Source: CBDCDJ01 sp965215355
GTDB lineage: Bacteria; Deinococcota; Deinococci; Deinococcales; Trueperaceae
Assembly: GCA_965215355.1 (NCBI GenBank)
Contig: CBDCDJ010000007.1
Span: forward strand, 4,244,303 to 4,308,302
Length of the DNA stretch: 64,000 nt
Direction: 5' to 3'
A model generated the notes under the pieces. It did not search any database. It was not told where the DNA came from and worked only from the letters and a program-made list of their open reading frames with translations. Every line of letters begins with the position of its first letter. Position 1 is the stretch's first letter. Shown one piece after another: positions 1 through 9,616 of this stretch. The position numbers were made by a program, and so were the translations under genes.

Positions 1-846
1 CTTGCGCCCATGAACCGCGAGGTCGCGCCACACGCCGCTGTGGGTTTTGGCCGAGCGCTTGTTGAAGGCGACCATCTCGTCAAAGGATTGTTCGACAGCG
101 GTTTCGTCGGCGCTGAGGAAAGCTGCGGGGTCGAAGCCGTTGAAACCCAGCGGCGTGACGCCTGCGGCCGCGGCGACCTCCAGCACCTCTCGAGCCAAGG
201 CGGTGAGCCCCGGTCGCACTTCAGGGGACGCCAGCACCTCGGCGATGCTCACGTCGGTCAGCGCGCTCGCAAAGAGCGTCGCGCCGTAGCCCATCTTGCC
301 CCACAGGTAGCCCCAGATGTTGTCGGTGGTGACGGCGTCGGGTTCAAAACGTCGCAGAAGTTTGTGAAGTTCTTTCAAACGTTCGCTCTTTACGCCGTCC
401 AGCTCGCCCACCACCACCGCGCCGCGTCCGCCGTAGTGGACGACGCCCGGCTCGAGCACGTCCGCGCCGAAGTTCACAAATGCGCCGACGGTGCGCTTCT
501 GTCCCACGGCTCGAGCGATTGAACGTTCGTTGAGGCCGTTTTGTAAGGAGACGACATAGCCATCTCTACTCAAGTGCGGGCGCAGTTGCTCAGTTGCCGC
601 CTCGGTGTGGAGGGCTTTGACGCAGAGAAAAACCGTGTCCCACTCGCCTTCGACTTCGTCAGTGTGCAGGGCGTGTACGGGGATGGTGAAAGCCTCTACG
701 GGACCTTGCAGCTCGAGCCCCTTTTCCTTCATGGCTTCGACGTGGGCGCGGTTCGCGTCGACGAAAGTAACGTCTACACCTGCACGTGCTAAGTACGCGC
801 CAATTGTCCCGCCGATGGCCCCCGCGCCCCAAACGAGAACCTTCAC
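1..846 (-). CDS. 2-dehydropantoate 2-reductase family protein (partial, 3' end beyond window)
   Basis: The minus strand reads openly from a GTG at 846 to the window edge. The product begins with a Rossmann dinucleotide motif (VLVWGAGAIGG) and has a typical ApbA/PanE middle (VSLQNGLNE, VGAFVNFGAD) and a C-terminal helical half (WGKMGYGATLFASALTD). The family reduces ketopantoate, or similar 2-oxo acids, with NADPH in the cytoplasm. The GTG overlaps the TGA of the upstream creatininase-family gene by 4 bases (GTGA), so the two are probably translationally coupled. That neighbour suggests a catabolic role rather than pantothenate synthesis, so panE is not assigned. The last residues lie outside the window. 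Confidence 0.8.
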   Translation of the reverse strand, partial: MKVLVWGAGAIGGTIGAYLARAGVDVTFVDANRAHVEAMKEKGLELQGPVEAFTIPVHALHTDEVEGEWDTVFLCVKALHTEAATEQLRPHLSRDGYVVSLQNGLNERSIARAVGQKRTVGAFVNFGADVLEPGVVHYGGRGAVVVGELDGVKSERLKELHKLLRRFEPDAVTTDNIWGYLWGKMGYGATLFASALTDVSIAEVLASPEVRPGLTALAREVLEVAAAAGVTPLGFNGFDPAAFLSADETAVEQSFDEMVAFNKRSAKTHSGVWRDLAVHGRK

Positions 847-1541
847 CGCCACGGTCCTTCTAAAGCTTGTCTAACCTCCTCGACGCCGACGCGCCAAACC
901 TCGCTCATATCCTCGTCAGGCCGTTCGTAACGACCGCCAAACGAGCCGTCGCCTAGCAGCTCGCGCACGCCCGCCGCTGACAAGAGCCGCATAAGTTCGG
1001 TGTCCACCATCGGTTTTTGGGTATCGGGTGACGTGACGCCCTCCAACCGCGTCCACGCAAAGGCTTCCATCCACGAGGCGTGGGAGGCATTTGCGTCAAT
1101 TTCGCGCACCTTCGAAAGCGTTTTGGGCGCGTTCCACCAGTTGTGCCACTTCACTTGCACGTTTTCATGCTCGTTCAGCCACTCCTGCAACACGGCGCTC
1201 GCCGGGCTGTTGCCGCCGTGGCCGTTGACGAACAGGACGCGCTTGAAGCCGGTTGCGGCCAGGCTGTCCAGGATGTCTGTGAGGATGCGGGTGTAGGTCT
1301 CGAGCCTCAAACTCACCGTGCCGGGATAGCCGAGAAAGTAAGGCGCCATGCCGTAGGCGAGCACCGGGAAAACCGGCACGTTCAAGGGTGCGGCAGCCTC
1401 CCGCGCCACGCGCTCGGCCAAGATGTTGTCGACGCAGAGGCTTAAAAAAGCGTGCTGCTCGGTCGAGCCCAAGGGGACGACGGCGCGGTCGTCGTGCGCT
1501 AGGTAGGTTTCGACCTGCCTCCAATTCATCGTGTCAATCAT
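843..1541 (-). CDS. Creatininase-family amidohydrolase
   Basis: The 232-aa protein carries family hallmarks: a VPLGSTEQH segment near residue 23 with a metal-binding Glu/His, a D at the start of DNILAERVA, and VLFVNGHGGN near residue 105. The family consists of zinc- or manganese-dependent cytoplasmic amidohydrolases acting on cyclic or linear amides such as creatinine and formamides. The specific substrate cannot be read here. It uses an ATG start and overlaps the following ketopantoate-reductase-like gene by 4 bases. It follows the helicase gene (stop at 1593) after about 50 bases, so it could be transcribed with the cassette upstream, though no functional link is evident. Confidence 0.8.
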   Translation of the reverse strand: MIDTMNWRQVETYLAHDDRAVVPLGSTEQHAFLSLCVDNILAERVAREAAAPLNVPVFPVLAYGMAPYFLGYPGTVSLRLETYTRILTDILDSLAATGFKRVLFVNGHGGNSPASAVLQEWLNEHENVQVKWHNWWNAPKTLSKVREIDANASHASWMEAFAWTRLEGVTSPDTQKPMVDTELMRLLSAAGVRELLGDGSFGGRYERPDEDMSEVWRVGVEEVRQALEGPWR

Positions 1542-1592
1542 GTGTTCTCCTTAAAGCCGTGAAAAGCTTACCGGGAGGCTCGTCGAGCTGGC

Positions 1593-3626
1593 TCACGTCA
1601 CCAGCTCCCGCAACCGCGCCCGCAGCTCGGGCTGCGCCGGTAGCAAAGTAGCGCTTTGGTAAAGGGCGGCGAAGCGCTCCAGGTGGACGTGCTCGAGCAC
1701 CGCCCTCGCCGCCAACGCGGGCGGCAACAGCTCGTGAAAACGCCCGAGTTCCAGGTAGGGCGCGACCACGGGCGTGAGGTCGTGCAAGGTCTGAACAGCC
1801 AGCGTTTCGTCCCACGGCGGCAGAGCGGCTGTTTGCGCGGGCAGGTGGATACAAAACTCGTTGACGGGGTTCGGGGCCTCGCCCTCAGCATCGGCTTCGT
1901 CATTCTTGGCAGCATGCGCGTCCAGAAGGGCCGCCAGCCACAAGCCGTAGACATCTCCCCAAAAGTGAAACAGCAGCGCGCCGCGCAGTTCATGCAGGTA
2001 GGGCAGTTCGCCTGCTCGGAGGCCGAGCGCGCGGGCGGCGGTCAGAGTGACGCTAAGCGGAACCGCGAAGGGCGCGGTGCGAAAGTGCATCACTTCGTCA
2101 GCTTTCTCTTCGCCGCGTTTCTCGACCCCGAAGGTGTAACGGTCCTGCCACCGCACCTCGACGCTTTGCCCGCCCATGAGCAGGGTGTCGCCCCGGCCAC
2201 GGGGTCGCTCGGCCATCGCGATGGCGCGGCCCGTGTAGGCGTCGACGATGCGGGCCGTTAAGTTTTCGCCGCCGATGTTGCTGTAAATTTCGTGCGCGTC
2301 GGCAAGCTCGTTCAAGTTGACGCCCGCCCGCCACTCGCCGGGTTGACCCGTGCGGAGGTACTGGAGAGTCTGAAGGTGATGAAGAATGTCGCGGAGGTCG
2401 TCGTCGCCTGAGTCTTCAGGCACGACGCGGCGCAGGTCGGCGAAGCGCAGCCCGCCCGTGGGGCTCTGTTTGAGCAGGCTGAAGGTCTGCTGGACGACGA
2501 CCGAAGGTTTGAAGCGGTAAGGCATGTCGTCGTTTTCACCGAGGCCGTGAGCCAGGCGCAACAGGGCGTCGAAGCGCAACTGTTCGCGCGGCGAGCGGAA
2601 CAGGCACAGCACGTAGGTTGCACCCCCCCGCCGCCCACCCCGGCCGATGCGCTGGAGCAGCGAACTCACGCTCGGCGGCGGCCCCAGCAGCGCCACCTCG
2701 TCGATAGAACCGATGTCGACGCCCAGCTCGAGGGTCGAACTGCTCACGCAAACCGCCACGCTCGCCGCGGCGAAACGTGCCTCGACCTCGCGGCGCAGGC
2801 CCGCGTCCAAGTTGCCGTAGTGGACGAATATCTCGGCCTCGAAAGGAAGATTGCTGCGCAAATAAGCAGCGGTTTGCTCGACCTCATGGCGGGTGTTGCA
2901 AAAGACGAGGGTTTTGTCCGCGCTGCGACGAGCGAGCGCGGCGCTCAGGTCGGCGAGGCTCGGCAGGGGCTCGAGTTCGGCTTGCAGTGTGCGCCCGCCC
3001 TCGACCGCGACGATGACGGCTTCTTGCGGGTGCAGGTAGCGCCCGGCCACCTCGGCGGGCCGCGCCACCGTGGCCGACAGGGCGACGCGCTGTTGCGGTG
3101 CGGCTCCGGCGTAGCGGCGAATGGCCTCGAGCCGCGCCAGCAGACAGCGCAACTGGTCGCCGCGCACGCCGCCGTCGAACAGGTGAACCTCGTCGATGAC
3201 TAAGGCGCGCAGCGTGGTGAACACTCTGGGCGTGCGGGTCAGCAGCGAGTCGAGCGATTCCGGCGTGGTGACGAGCAGCGCGGGCGGGCGCGCCGCCGAA
3301 ACCGGGCCGGTGTCGCCGCTTTTCAGCGCCGCGCTCACGCCCAGGCGCTCCAAGGGCGGCGTCAAGCGCCCATACAAATCGCGCGCCAGCGCGCGGGTGG
3401 GGCAGAGATAAAGAATGTGGAGGCCCTTTTCTTCCGCGCTGTACCGCTCAAGGAGCGGGGCCAGCGCCGCCTCCGTTTTGCCCGAAGCCGTGGCCGAGGT
3501 GATAAGCGCGTCGCGGCCCGCCAAAAGAACCGGCAACGCCCGGCGCTGCACCTCGGTAAAGTTGCCGTGGCCGGCAAAAAAGGCGGGCCAGGTGCGCGGC
3601 AACTGCGCTTTCAGGTCTCTACCCAC
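1593..3626 (-). CDS. Lhr-like DEAD/DEAH-box helicase (BrxHI-like)
   Basis: The 677-aa superfamily 2 helicase has Walker A ATASGKTEA near residue 43, a DEVH Walker B (VIDEVHLFDG) near 140, motif III ALSATV and motif VI QRIGRGGRRGG near 330. These are followed by a 300-aa C-terminal region without recognisable domains. It should be an ATP-driven nucleic-acid translocase. It starts at a GTG two bases after the stop of the preceding P-loop ATPase gene, so it is certainly co-translated. The combination of an Lhr-like helicase with a DUF2791-type ATPase is known from BrxHI and BrxD of type 2 and type 6 BREX. Here no PglX, PglZ or BrxC gene accompanies it. Confidence 0.75.
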   Translation of the reverse strand: MGRDLKAQLPRTWPAFFAGHGNFTEVQRRALPVLLAGRDALITSATASGKTEAALAPLLERYSAEEKGLHILYLCPTRALARDLYGRLTPPLERLGVSAALKSGDTGPVSAARPPALLVTTPESLDSLLTRTPRVFTTLRALVIDEVHLFDGGVRGDQLRCLLARLEAIRRYAGAAPQQRVALSATVARPAEVAGRYLHPQEAVIVAVEGGRTLQAELEPLPSLADLSAALARRSADKTLVFCNTRHEVEQTAAYLRSNLPFEAEIFVHYGNLDAGLRREVEARFAAASVAVCVSSSTLELGVDIGSIDEVALLGPPPSVSSLLQRIGRGGRRGGATYVLCLFRSPREQLRFDALLRLAHGLGENDDMPYRFKPSVVVQQTFSLLKQSPTGGLRFADLRRVVPEDSGDDDLRDILHHLQTLQYLRTGQPGEWRAGVNLNELADAHEIYSNIGGENLTARIVDAYTGRAIAMAERPRGRGDTLLMGGQSVEVRWQDRYTFGVEKRGEEKADEVMHFRTAPFAVPLSVTLTAARALGLRAGELPYLHELRGALLFHFWGDVYGLWLAALLDAHAAKNDEADAEGEAPNPVNEFCIHLPAQTAALPPWDETLAVQTLHDLTPVVAPYLELGRFHELLPPALAARAVLEHVHLERFAALYQSATLLPAQPELRARLRELVT

Positions 3627-3628
3627 AC

Positions 3629-5026
3629 TCAGGCGCGCAGTTGCTGGCGCAGTTCCTCGAGCAGCGTCGCCACCTCCAGCTCGGGCTTGAGGTAGAGCAA
3701 ATCAAAGAGTTCGGTCGCCAAGCGCACCACGCTGCGCGGGCTCAGCACGCCGCGCTGCGCGCCGCCCAAGTGTTCGGCGGCGGCGCGGCGGATTTGCCCC
3801 TGGCGTTCACCGGGTTGGTAGCTGTAGGCTTGCGCGTGGTGGTTTTGCAGCACGCTCAAAAATTGCCCGACTTCTTGAGGGCTGTAGTGAGGGTCCAGCT
3901 CGAGAACCTGCTCGCTTGTCAGCCAGTCCTCGAGCGGTAGACGGTTGTCGCTGCGGGTCACGGTGAACAAGAACAAAAGGGCTTGTTTGCGCGGGTCCGC
4001 GCTGTAGGCGGCGGGGTAGTCCTTAAAGCGGTGCTGCGGCAGGCTGTCTTCGGGGATGAGCGAACGCTCCCGCAGCGCCGCGTGCACGCTCGCGCTGAAA
4101 AAAAGTCCGGCCTTGGGGCGCTGGTCGGGGTGGAGCAGCGAATAGCTCTCGGCCTCGTCGATGAGCACGCACAAGCCGCTGTAGCCGCTGAGCTTGGCTA
4201 AGCTGCTCAAGCCGCTCAGCAAAAAAGCCATCTGCCGGGCGTTGTGCCCGACTTTGTAAACGCTCGGAAACTTGACGCCCGTGGGGGTGGCCTTGTTCAT
4301 CACCTTGACACGGCGCGCCCCCATCAGCCAGGCCAGCCAGATGGTGCGCGCCCTCGTGCCCGGCGTCTTGGCGAGCGCGTCGAGCGTGAGCGTCAGCGGG
4401 TTGACGGGTTGTTCGGTCAAGCTTTGTAGCGGCCCCGACAGCCCGGCGGCGTCGGCGCGCTCGAACAGCGGCCCTAAGCCGCGCTCATCGCTGTCCGGGT
4501 AGCGCAGGCTGCGGGTCAACGCGCTGTAAATGGCAAAAGCCCGGTGGGGCGGCAATTCCTGTAAATCTAAGCTCGCCGTCGCCACCAAAAAGTTGCGCTC
4601 CAGCGCCTCCTGAGCGCAGAGTTCAACGAGGTGGCTTTTGCCGAAGCCGTACTCGCCCACCACGGCGCGCACCGCGCCGCCCGCCGAGCGCGCCTCGCGA
4701 AGCGCCGCGGCGACGCTCTCCCTCTCTTTAGTGAGCCCAATCGTCAACGCCCGCACATGCTGGGCGGGCGCTACCCCGACGCGCAATGCCTCGACGAGTT
4801 GCCGCGCTTCGAACTGGGTGCGCGGCATGGGGCCGGGGAGGGCGTAGCTCGGTGGGGGCGCGGGTGCGTACTCGAGGGCTTGCCTGGCAAACTCCTGTCG
4901 CGGCCGCCGGAAGCGCAACCCGTTTTCAAAGCGTACCAGCCACTCGCCACCGTTTTTAAAGACCTGCACAACCTGTCCCGACCCGTAGGTGGGGTGCGTC
5001 ACGCGCTCGCCGACCGTTACGTCCAT
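3629..5026 (-). CDS. BREX-type P-loop ATP-binding protein (BrxD/DUF2791-like), N-terminal extension
   Basis: The 465-aa protein has a Walker A GEYGFGKSH near residue 120 and a Walker B CVLIDEAESY near 285. Both match the ATP-binding proteins called DUF2791 or BrxD in BREX islands. The first 40 residues (GERVTHPTYGSGQVVQVF) resemble a small beta-barrel of the kind seen in transcription-coupled or DNA-binding ATPases. It starts 13 bases after the stop of a second related ATPase (5040-6407) and ends two bases before the helicase start, so it is the central gene of a tight operon. It is probably an AAA+ partner for the helicase; the substrate is unknown. Confidence 0.7.
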   Translation of the reverse strand: MDVTVGERVTHPTYGSGQVVQVFKNGGEWLVRFENGLRFRRPRQEFARQALEYAPAPPPSYALPGPMPRTQFEARQLVEALRVGVAPAQHVRALTIGLTKERESVAAALREARSAGGAVRAVVGEYGFGKSHLVELCAQEALERNFLVATASLDLQELPPHRAFAIYSALTRSLRYPDSDERGLGPLFERADAAGLSGPLQSLTEQPVNPLTLTLDALAKTPGTRARTIWLAWLMGARRVKVMNKATPTGVKFPSVYKVGHNARQMAFLLSGLSSLAKLSGYSGLCVLIDEAESYSLLHPDQRPKAGLFFSASVHAALRERSLIPEDSLPQHRFKDYPAAYSADPRKQALLFLFTVTRSDNRLPLEDWLTSEQVLELDPHYSPQEVGQFLSVLQNHHAQAYSYQPGERQGQIRRAAAEHLGGAQRGVLSPRSVVRLATELFDLLYLKPELEVATLLEELRQQLRA

Positions 5027-5039
5027 CGGTAAAGAACCA

Positions 5040-6407
5040 TCAGTAAGGAGGCGTCTCGCCGCCGAGAAGCGCGTCGGCCTGGCCGCGCACGATTTTCGTC
5101 GCCTCGACCTCGGTCAAAACGTGCTCGCCCGCCGCGTGCTGGCGGGCGAGTTCACTCACGAAGGCCTTGACGAACAAGCGGCGGTGGCTGATGTCCAAAA
5201 ACACGTCTCGAGCGACGTTGGCTAAAATTGCGGCGTTGGCGTTTTGGGTGGCGGTGTCGAGCCGGGTGTCGAAGGCGGTCTCGTAGATGGGGATGAGCTT
5301 TTCGCCGATGGCGGTCATCAGCGCGTCCTCTGCTAAGTCCAGGCGGTTCAGGTTGATTTGCGGGCTGAAGTGGTTGGTTTCCGAAAAACGCCCCGGCGCG
5401 CGGACGCGCTGTTGCAGCGCCGGGTAGCGCGGTACCACGTCGGTGATGAACTGCGGCGGCACCGCGTAGACGAACATCGCGCCGGGCAGCTCGTCGCGGC
5501 AGCGGTCGATGACCTCGCGCAGGTTATCGGTGGCGAGCTTTTCGGCCTTGCCACCGATGCTCGCCATGCGGTCCACTTCGTCGAAAAGGAGCAGCAGACC
5601 GCTGTAGCTTAAGGCGCGCACAGTTTGCGTCAGCGAGCGGAGCATCCGAAAGGCGTTGGCGCGGCCCACCTTGCCGGTCACGCCGGTTTCGCGCAGCAGT
5701 TTGGTGTCTTCGGGACTCGTGGCCTCGCCCAGAAGCCAACGCTCGAGGGCCTCCAAGCGCTCCTCCTGGTCCCGAATCAGCGCCTCGAAGTAAGCCAGCA
5801 CCGCGGCCCGGTAGGGCGGGCTGTCGATGGGGGTGGCCTCTAACGTGTCCACCAGACCCCGGTAGTTGGGGTGGGTGAGGGTCTCGAGGCTCACATTTTG
5901 CCCCGTCACGCGCTCCAAGCTGCCCGCCAAAAAGCGCGGCAAGCCCTGCTCGTCGCTCACGGCCTCGTCCTCTTCGTGCCAGATGAGGTTGCGCGCCACC
6001 GCGCCGTAGACCAGTCTCTGGTCGTTGTACGGCGTCTCGACCGGGCTCAGGTCGACCTTCGCCACCGCGAAGCCGCGCGCCCAAGCGACGTCGCGCAGAC
6101 AGTACAAAAAGTGCGACTTGCCGCTGCCGTAGTCGCCGACGACGAGTTTGAACGTCGCGCCGCCGTCTTGCAGGTACGACGACAGGTAAAACTGGTCGAG
6201 CGCGTCCAGCAGCGAACGGTTGCCGACGTTGAAGTGCTGCACCCCTTTCGTCGGCGGCGTGCCGGTGCTGCCCAACACCTCGATGATCTGCCGGGCCAAG
6301 CCTCGGCTCAAGCTGAGTTGGCCGGGGCTGAGTTGACTGGGACTAAGTTGACCAGGGTTGCCAGGGCTGGCTTGATTGAGACTGGCTTGGTTAGGGTCGC
6401 TGGGCAT
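5040..6407 (-). CDS. Second BREX-type P-loop ATP-binding protein (DUF2791-like)
   Basis: About 455 aa, with Walker A GDYGSGKSHFL near residue 100, Walker B LLLLFDEVDRM near 260 and a FVYAVPPQF sensor-like strand. It is a diverged paralogue of the next gene. The start chosen is the ATG at 6407, preceded by AGGA about nine bases upstream. An in-frame TTG at 6443 lacks a ribosome site. The first 40 residues are low complexity, built from a repeated QLSPG-type unit encoded by imperfect 15-bp DNA repeats at about 6308-6395. That suggests a flexible, slippage-prone linker. It lies 56 bases after the coiled-coil gene and belongs to the same operon. Confidence 0.7.
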   Translation of the reverse strand: MPSDPNQASLNQASPGNPGQLSPSQLSPGQLSLSRGLARQIIEVLGSTGTPPTKGVQHFNVGNRSLLDALDQFYLSSYLQDGGATFKLVVGDYGSGKSHFLYCLRDVAWARGFAVAKVDLSPVETPYNDQRLVYGAVARNLIWHEEDEAVSDEQGLPRFLAGSLERVTGQNVSLETLTHPNYRGLVDTLEATPIDSPPYRAAVLAYFEALIRDQEERLEALERWLLGEATSPEDTKLLRETGVTGKVGRANAFRMLRSLTQTVRALSYSGLLLLFDEVDRMASIGGKAEKLATDNLREVIDRCRDELPGAMFVYAVPPQFITDVVPRYPALQQRVRAPGRFSETNHFSPQINLNRLDLAEDALMTAIGEKLIPIYETAFDTRLDTATQNANAAILANVARDVFLDISHRRLFVKAFVSELARQHAAGEHVLTEVEATKIVRGQADALLGGETPPY

Positions 6408-6463
6408 AGGGTGAGTTCCTGACTCGAGTTGAGTTTCTGTCAACAGCTAAGCGCTAACGGCTT

Positions 6464-7306
6464 TCACTCCTCCAAAAAAGTAATGTCCGCATAGTATTCG
6501 CCGTCCAGCGCCGAACTGGGCAGCCATAAGCTGCGGCTGGCGCTCTCGGCCTGGCTTTTGGTGGCGACGCCCAAACGGAGCGAATGGTTTTCAAGCGCGG
6601 GCGAGTTTTGCGCCAGCGCCAGGTCACGCACGAACCAAGGGCGCTCGTAGTCTTTGAAGGTGCCGCGCGAGGGCGCGTTCCAAAAGCGCGTCGATTGGCG
6701 GTTCAAAACCAGTTTGCTGTAAACCTCGATCAAGTTGATGCGGCCACCCTGGGGCAGCCGTGAGCGCTGCTCTACAAGCTGTTGCCAAGCCGTTTTGAGT
6801 TCGTCTAAAAACGCTTCTGGGTCGACGTCTCGCTGCACGATCTGCTTGTACTGCTGCTCATACGCTTTGACGATGGCGTTGATGGAGAGAGCCAGCGGGC
6901 GCGTCAGCGGCTCTTTGCCGTAGAAAAATTGTGCTTTGCGGGCGGCAATGTCGATGCGGAGTACCAGCGGGTCGATGACAACGGTCGGCGGGCGGCCCTC
7001 GACTGCTAGCCCTTTGGCCTCGAACGTTTCCTTGAGGTCTTTGGCGAAGTCGAAGGCCAAACCCTCCAAAGCCTGCTCCGTCTCCGCGCGAAAGCTTGCG
7101 GTGGCGCGGGCCAGCGCTTCGTCGTCCACTTGTTCGGCGGCTTGCTCGAGCTTGACCAACGCCTTTTGCATCGGCAGCGCGTCGGCTTTTTCCTCGGCGG
7201 CGAGTTTGGCGGCGACTTTGAGCGCGGAACTCGCGCTCCGCAACGCTTTGAAGCGCGGCTCCACGGTTTGCTGGGCGGTTTGCAGTTGCTGAAGCGTCTC
7301 GTTCAT
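6464..7306 (-). CDS. Uncharacterised helical protein, first gene of the ATPase-helicase cassette
   Basis: The start is placed at the ATG at 7306 (MNETLQQLQ), because GGGAGG lies just upstream; the longer reading frame to 7387 has no such site. The 280-aa product is Ala/Glu/Lys/Gln-rich and predicted to be helical over residues 1-110, possibly a coiled coil. A more globular part follows with TVVIDPLVLRID and ARKAQFFYGKEPL. I do not recognise the family. Its position ahead of two P-loop ATPases and a helicase suggests that it is a structural or adaptor subunit of that complex. A promoter is expected in 7307-7463, but I see no strong one. Confidence 0.6.
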   Translation of the reverse strand: MNETLQQLQTAQQTVEPRFKALRSASSALKVAAKLAAEEKADALPMQKALVKLEQAAEQVDDEALARATASFRAETEQALEGLAFDFAKDLKETFEAKGLAVEGRPPTVVIDPLVLRIDIAARKAQFFYGKEPLTRPLALSINAIVKAYEQQYKQIVQRDVDPEAFLDELKTAWQQLVEQRSRLPQGGRINLIEVYSKLVLNRQSTRFWNAPSRGTFKDYERPWFVRDLALAQNSPALENHSLRLGVATKSQAESASRSLWLPSSALDGEYYADITFLEE

Positions 7307-7463
7307 CGGCCTCCCAAATATGTGCGATTGTAACAGAGTCCCGCTGGGAGCCGCGTCAAGACGTAAGGTTGAGTGTGAAGGCTTCAATCCTTGTCAGGCG
7401 CTGAAGCGCCTGGCTACACGCGAAAGATGACGAACTTCGACGAGACCTCGGCAGGTCGTGGCG

Positions 7464-8087
7464 CTACTCGCTCTCCAAACCGAGATGAACGTAGACACGG
7501 TTCAACTGCTCTCTCAAGTCCTCGACCTCGGCGCGGAGTTGCTCCAACTCGCTCAAAGTGCTGGCGGCGGGTCGCGCGCGGGGCCTCAGTTTTTCCTCGT
7601 CCGTGCCGAGGGTGTGGCCCCAGCGGTCCTGGCTTTGGCCGGGGCCGCGGCCGAAGTTTTGGGCCAGCGGCGGACTGTGTTCGGCGAGTTTTTGCAGCGT
7701 CGCTTCGACCTCGCCCAAGTCTTGAAAACTTACGTAGCGCTCGGTTCGGGTGCGCAGTTCGCCGGGGGTTTGCTGGCCGCGCAGCATGAGCACGGCGAGC
7801 ACGGCGAAGCCTTCGGGGCTCAACTGAAACGTCTCCGCCAACATGTGGCGGTGCTTGTAGACGCGCTCGTTGTCGGCCCTGGTCGTGCTGACCAAGCCCT
7901 TGTCGCGCAAGGTTTGCAAGGTGTCTTCGACTTCACGCTCGCTCAGGTCCGTCACCGGGTCGCGGTTGGTTTTTTGATTGCAGGCGAGGACAAGCGAATT
8001 TGTGGTCAGCGGGTAGGTTTCGGGGGTGGTGCGCTCTTTCTCGAGCAGGCTGCCCAAAACACGTATTTCCTGGTCACGCATTCCCAT
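7464..8087 (-). CDS. YceH/DUF480 family winged-helix protein
   Basis: The 207-aa protein opens MGMRDQEIRVLGSLLEKE, followed by TTPETYPLTTNSLVLACNQK, the signature of the YceH (DUF480) family. The family has two winged-helix domains and has no firmly known function. The C-terminal 50 residues form a predicted coiled coil (TLSELEQLRAEVEDLREQL). The ATG at 8087 is preferred over an upstream TTG because a TATACT -10 box ends 8 bases before it, implying a leaderless transcript. It is monocistronic: a strong terminator separates it from the ABC ATPase gene upstream. Confidence 0.85.
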   Translation of the reverse strand: MGMRDQEIRVLGSLLEKERTTPETYPLTTNSLVLACNQKTNRDPVTDLSEREVEDTLQTLRDKGLVSTTRADNERVYKHRHMLAETFQLSPEGFAVLAVLMLRGQQTPGELRTRTERYVSFQDLGEVEATLQKLAEHSPPLAQNFGRGPGQSQDRWGHTLGTDEEKLRPRARPAASTLSELEQLRAEVEDLREQLNRVYVHLGLESE

Positions 8088-8095
8088 CGGTTGGC

Positions 8096-8101
8096 AGTAT
8101 A
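8096..8101 (-). promoter_or_regulatory. -10 box TATACT of a leaderless promoter (yceH-like gene)
   Basis: TATACT ends 8 bases before the ATG at 8087, which puts the transcription start at or next to the start codon. No ribosome-binding site is present. The -35 region would fall inside the terminator hairpin at 8104-8140. Confidence 0.6.
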
Positions 8102-8103
8102 GC

Positions 8104-8140
8104 AAAAGGACCGAGGTCGAAAAACTGCCTCGGTCCTTTT
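8104..8140 (-). terminator. Rho-independent terminator after the ABC ATPase gene
   Basis: A perfect 13-base inverted repeat (AAAAGGACCGAGG and its complement) surrounds an 11-base loop. On the minus strand the stem ends in TTTT. It lies 20 bases after the ABC ATPase stop codon at 8160. Confidence 0.85.
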
Positions 8141-8159
8141 CGGTTCCAACGCTTGTCGG

Positions 8160-9257
<1,098 letters not shown>

Positions 9258-9335
9258 AGCGTCCTCCCAAAAAATTGATTTTAACAAGGCGAGTTTAGCA
9301 CGGTGCCCGCGCAAAGGCAAAGGGGAGCGGCAGAC

Positions 9336-9616
9336 TGACAGCAATTCCAAATTTAACAAACCCTCTCTCAAACAGCGTTGAGCAGGTTAAAGCTTATCAG
9401 CACAGCAGCTAATTCCCCTCTACTTTGCTCAGAAGAGGGCTAAATATCTGGCGGGACGCTTTAAAAAGTTGCTAAGGGAGCTTAGTTCACCAGAAACTGA
9501 AGGGTTATTCTCCGAAACAGCCTCTGTAGCTGCTCGATTGCTCGTCGCCTATCTCTTGAGAGTACCGTTCAGCACGTCATTGAAATCGAATTTGGTTAAA
9601 TTTGGAACTGCTGTCA
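9336..9616. mobile_element. MITE-like element, 281 bp with about 25-bp terminal inverted repeats
   Basis: The left end begins TGACAGCAATTCCAAATTTA at 9336. The right end, read in reverse from 9616, begins TGACAGCAGTTCCAAATTTA. The repeats match over about 25 bases with one mismatch and one late indel. The 230-base interior is AT-richer and encodes no transposase. The right terminus cuts into the 3' end of the PIN gene, whose last residues (SSSKFNQIRFQ) are read from the element. No clear target-site duplication is visible. Confidence 0.65.

Noticed and set aside
1593..7306. Complete BREX system
   Set aside because: No PglZ, PglX, BrxC or PglW gene is present within the cassette; the RM gene at 35873 is far away and lacks a linked PglZ.
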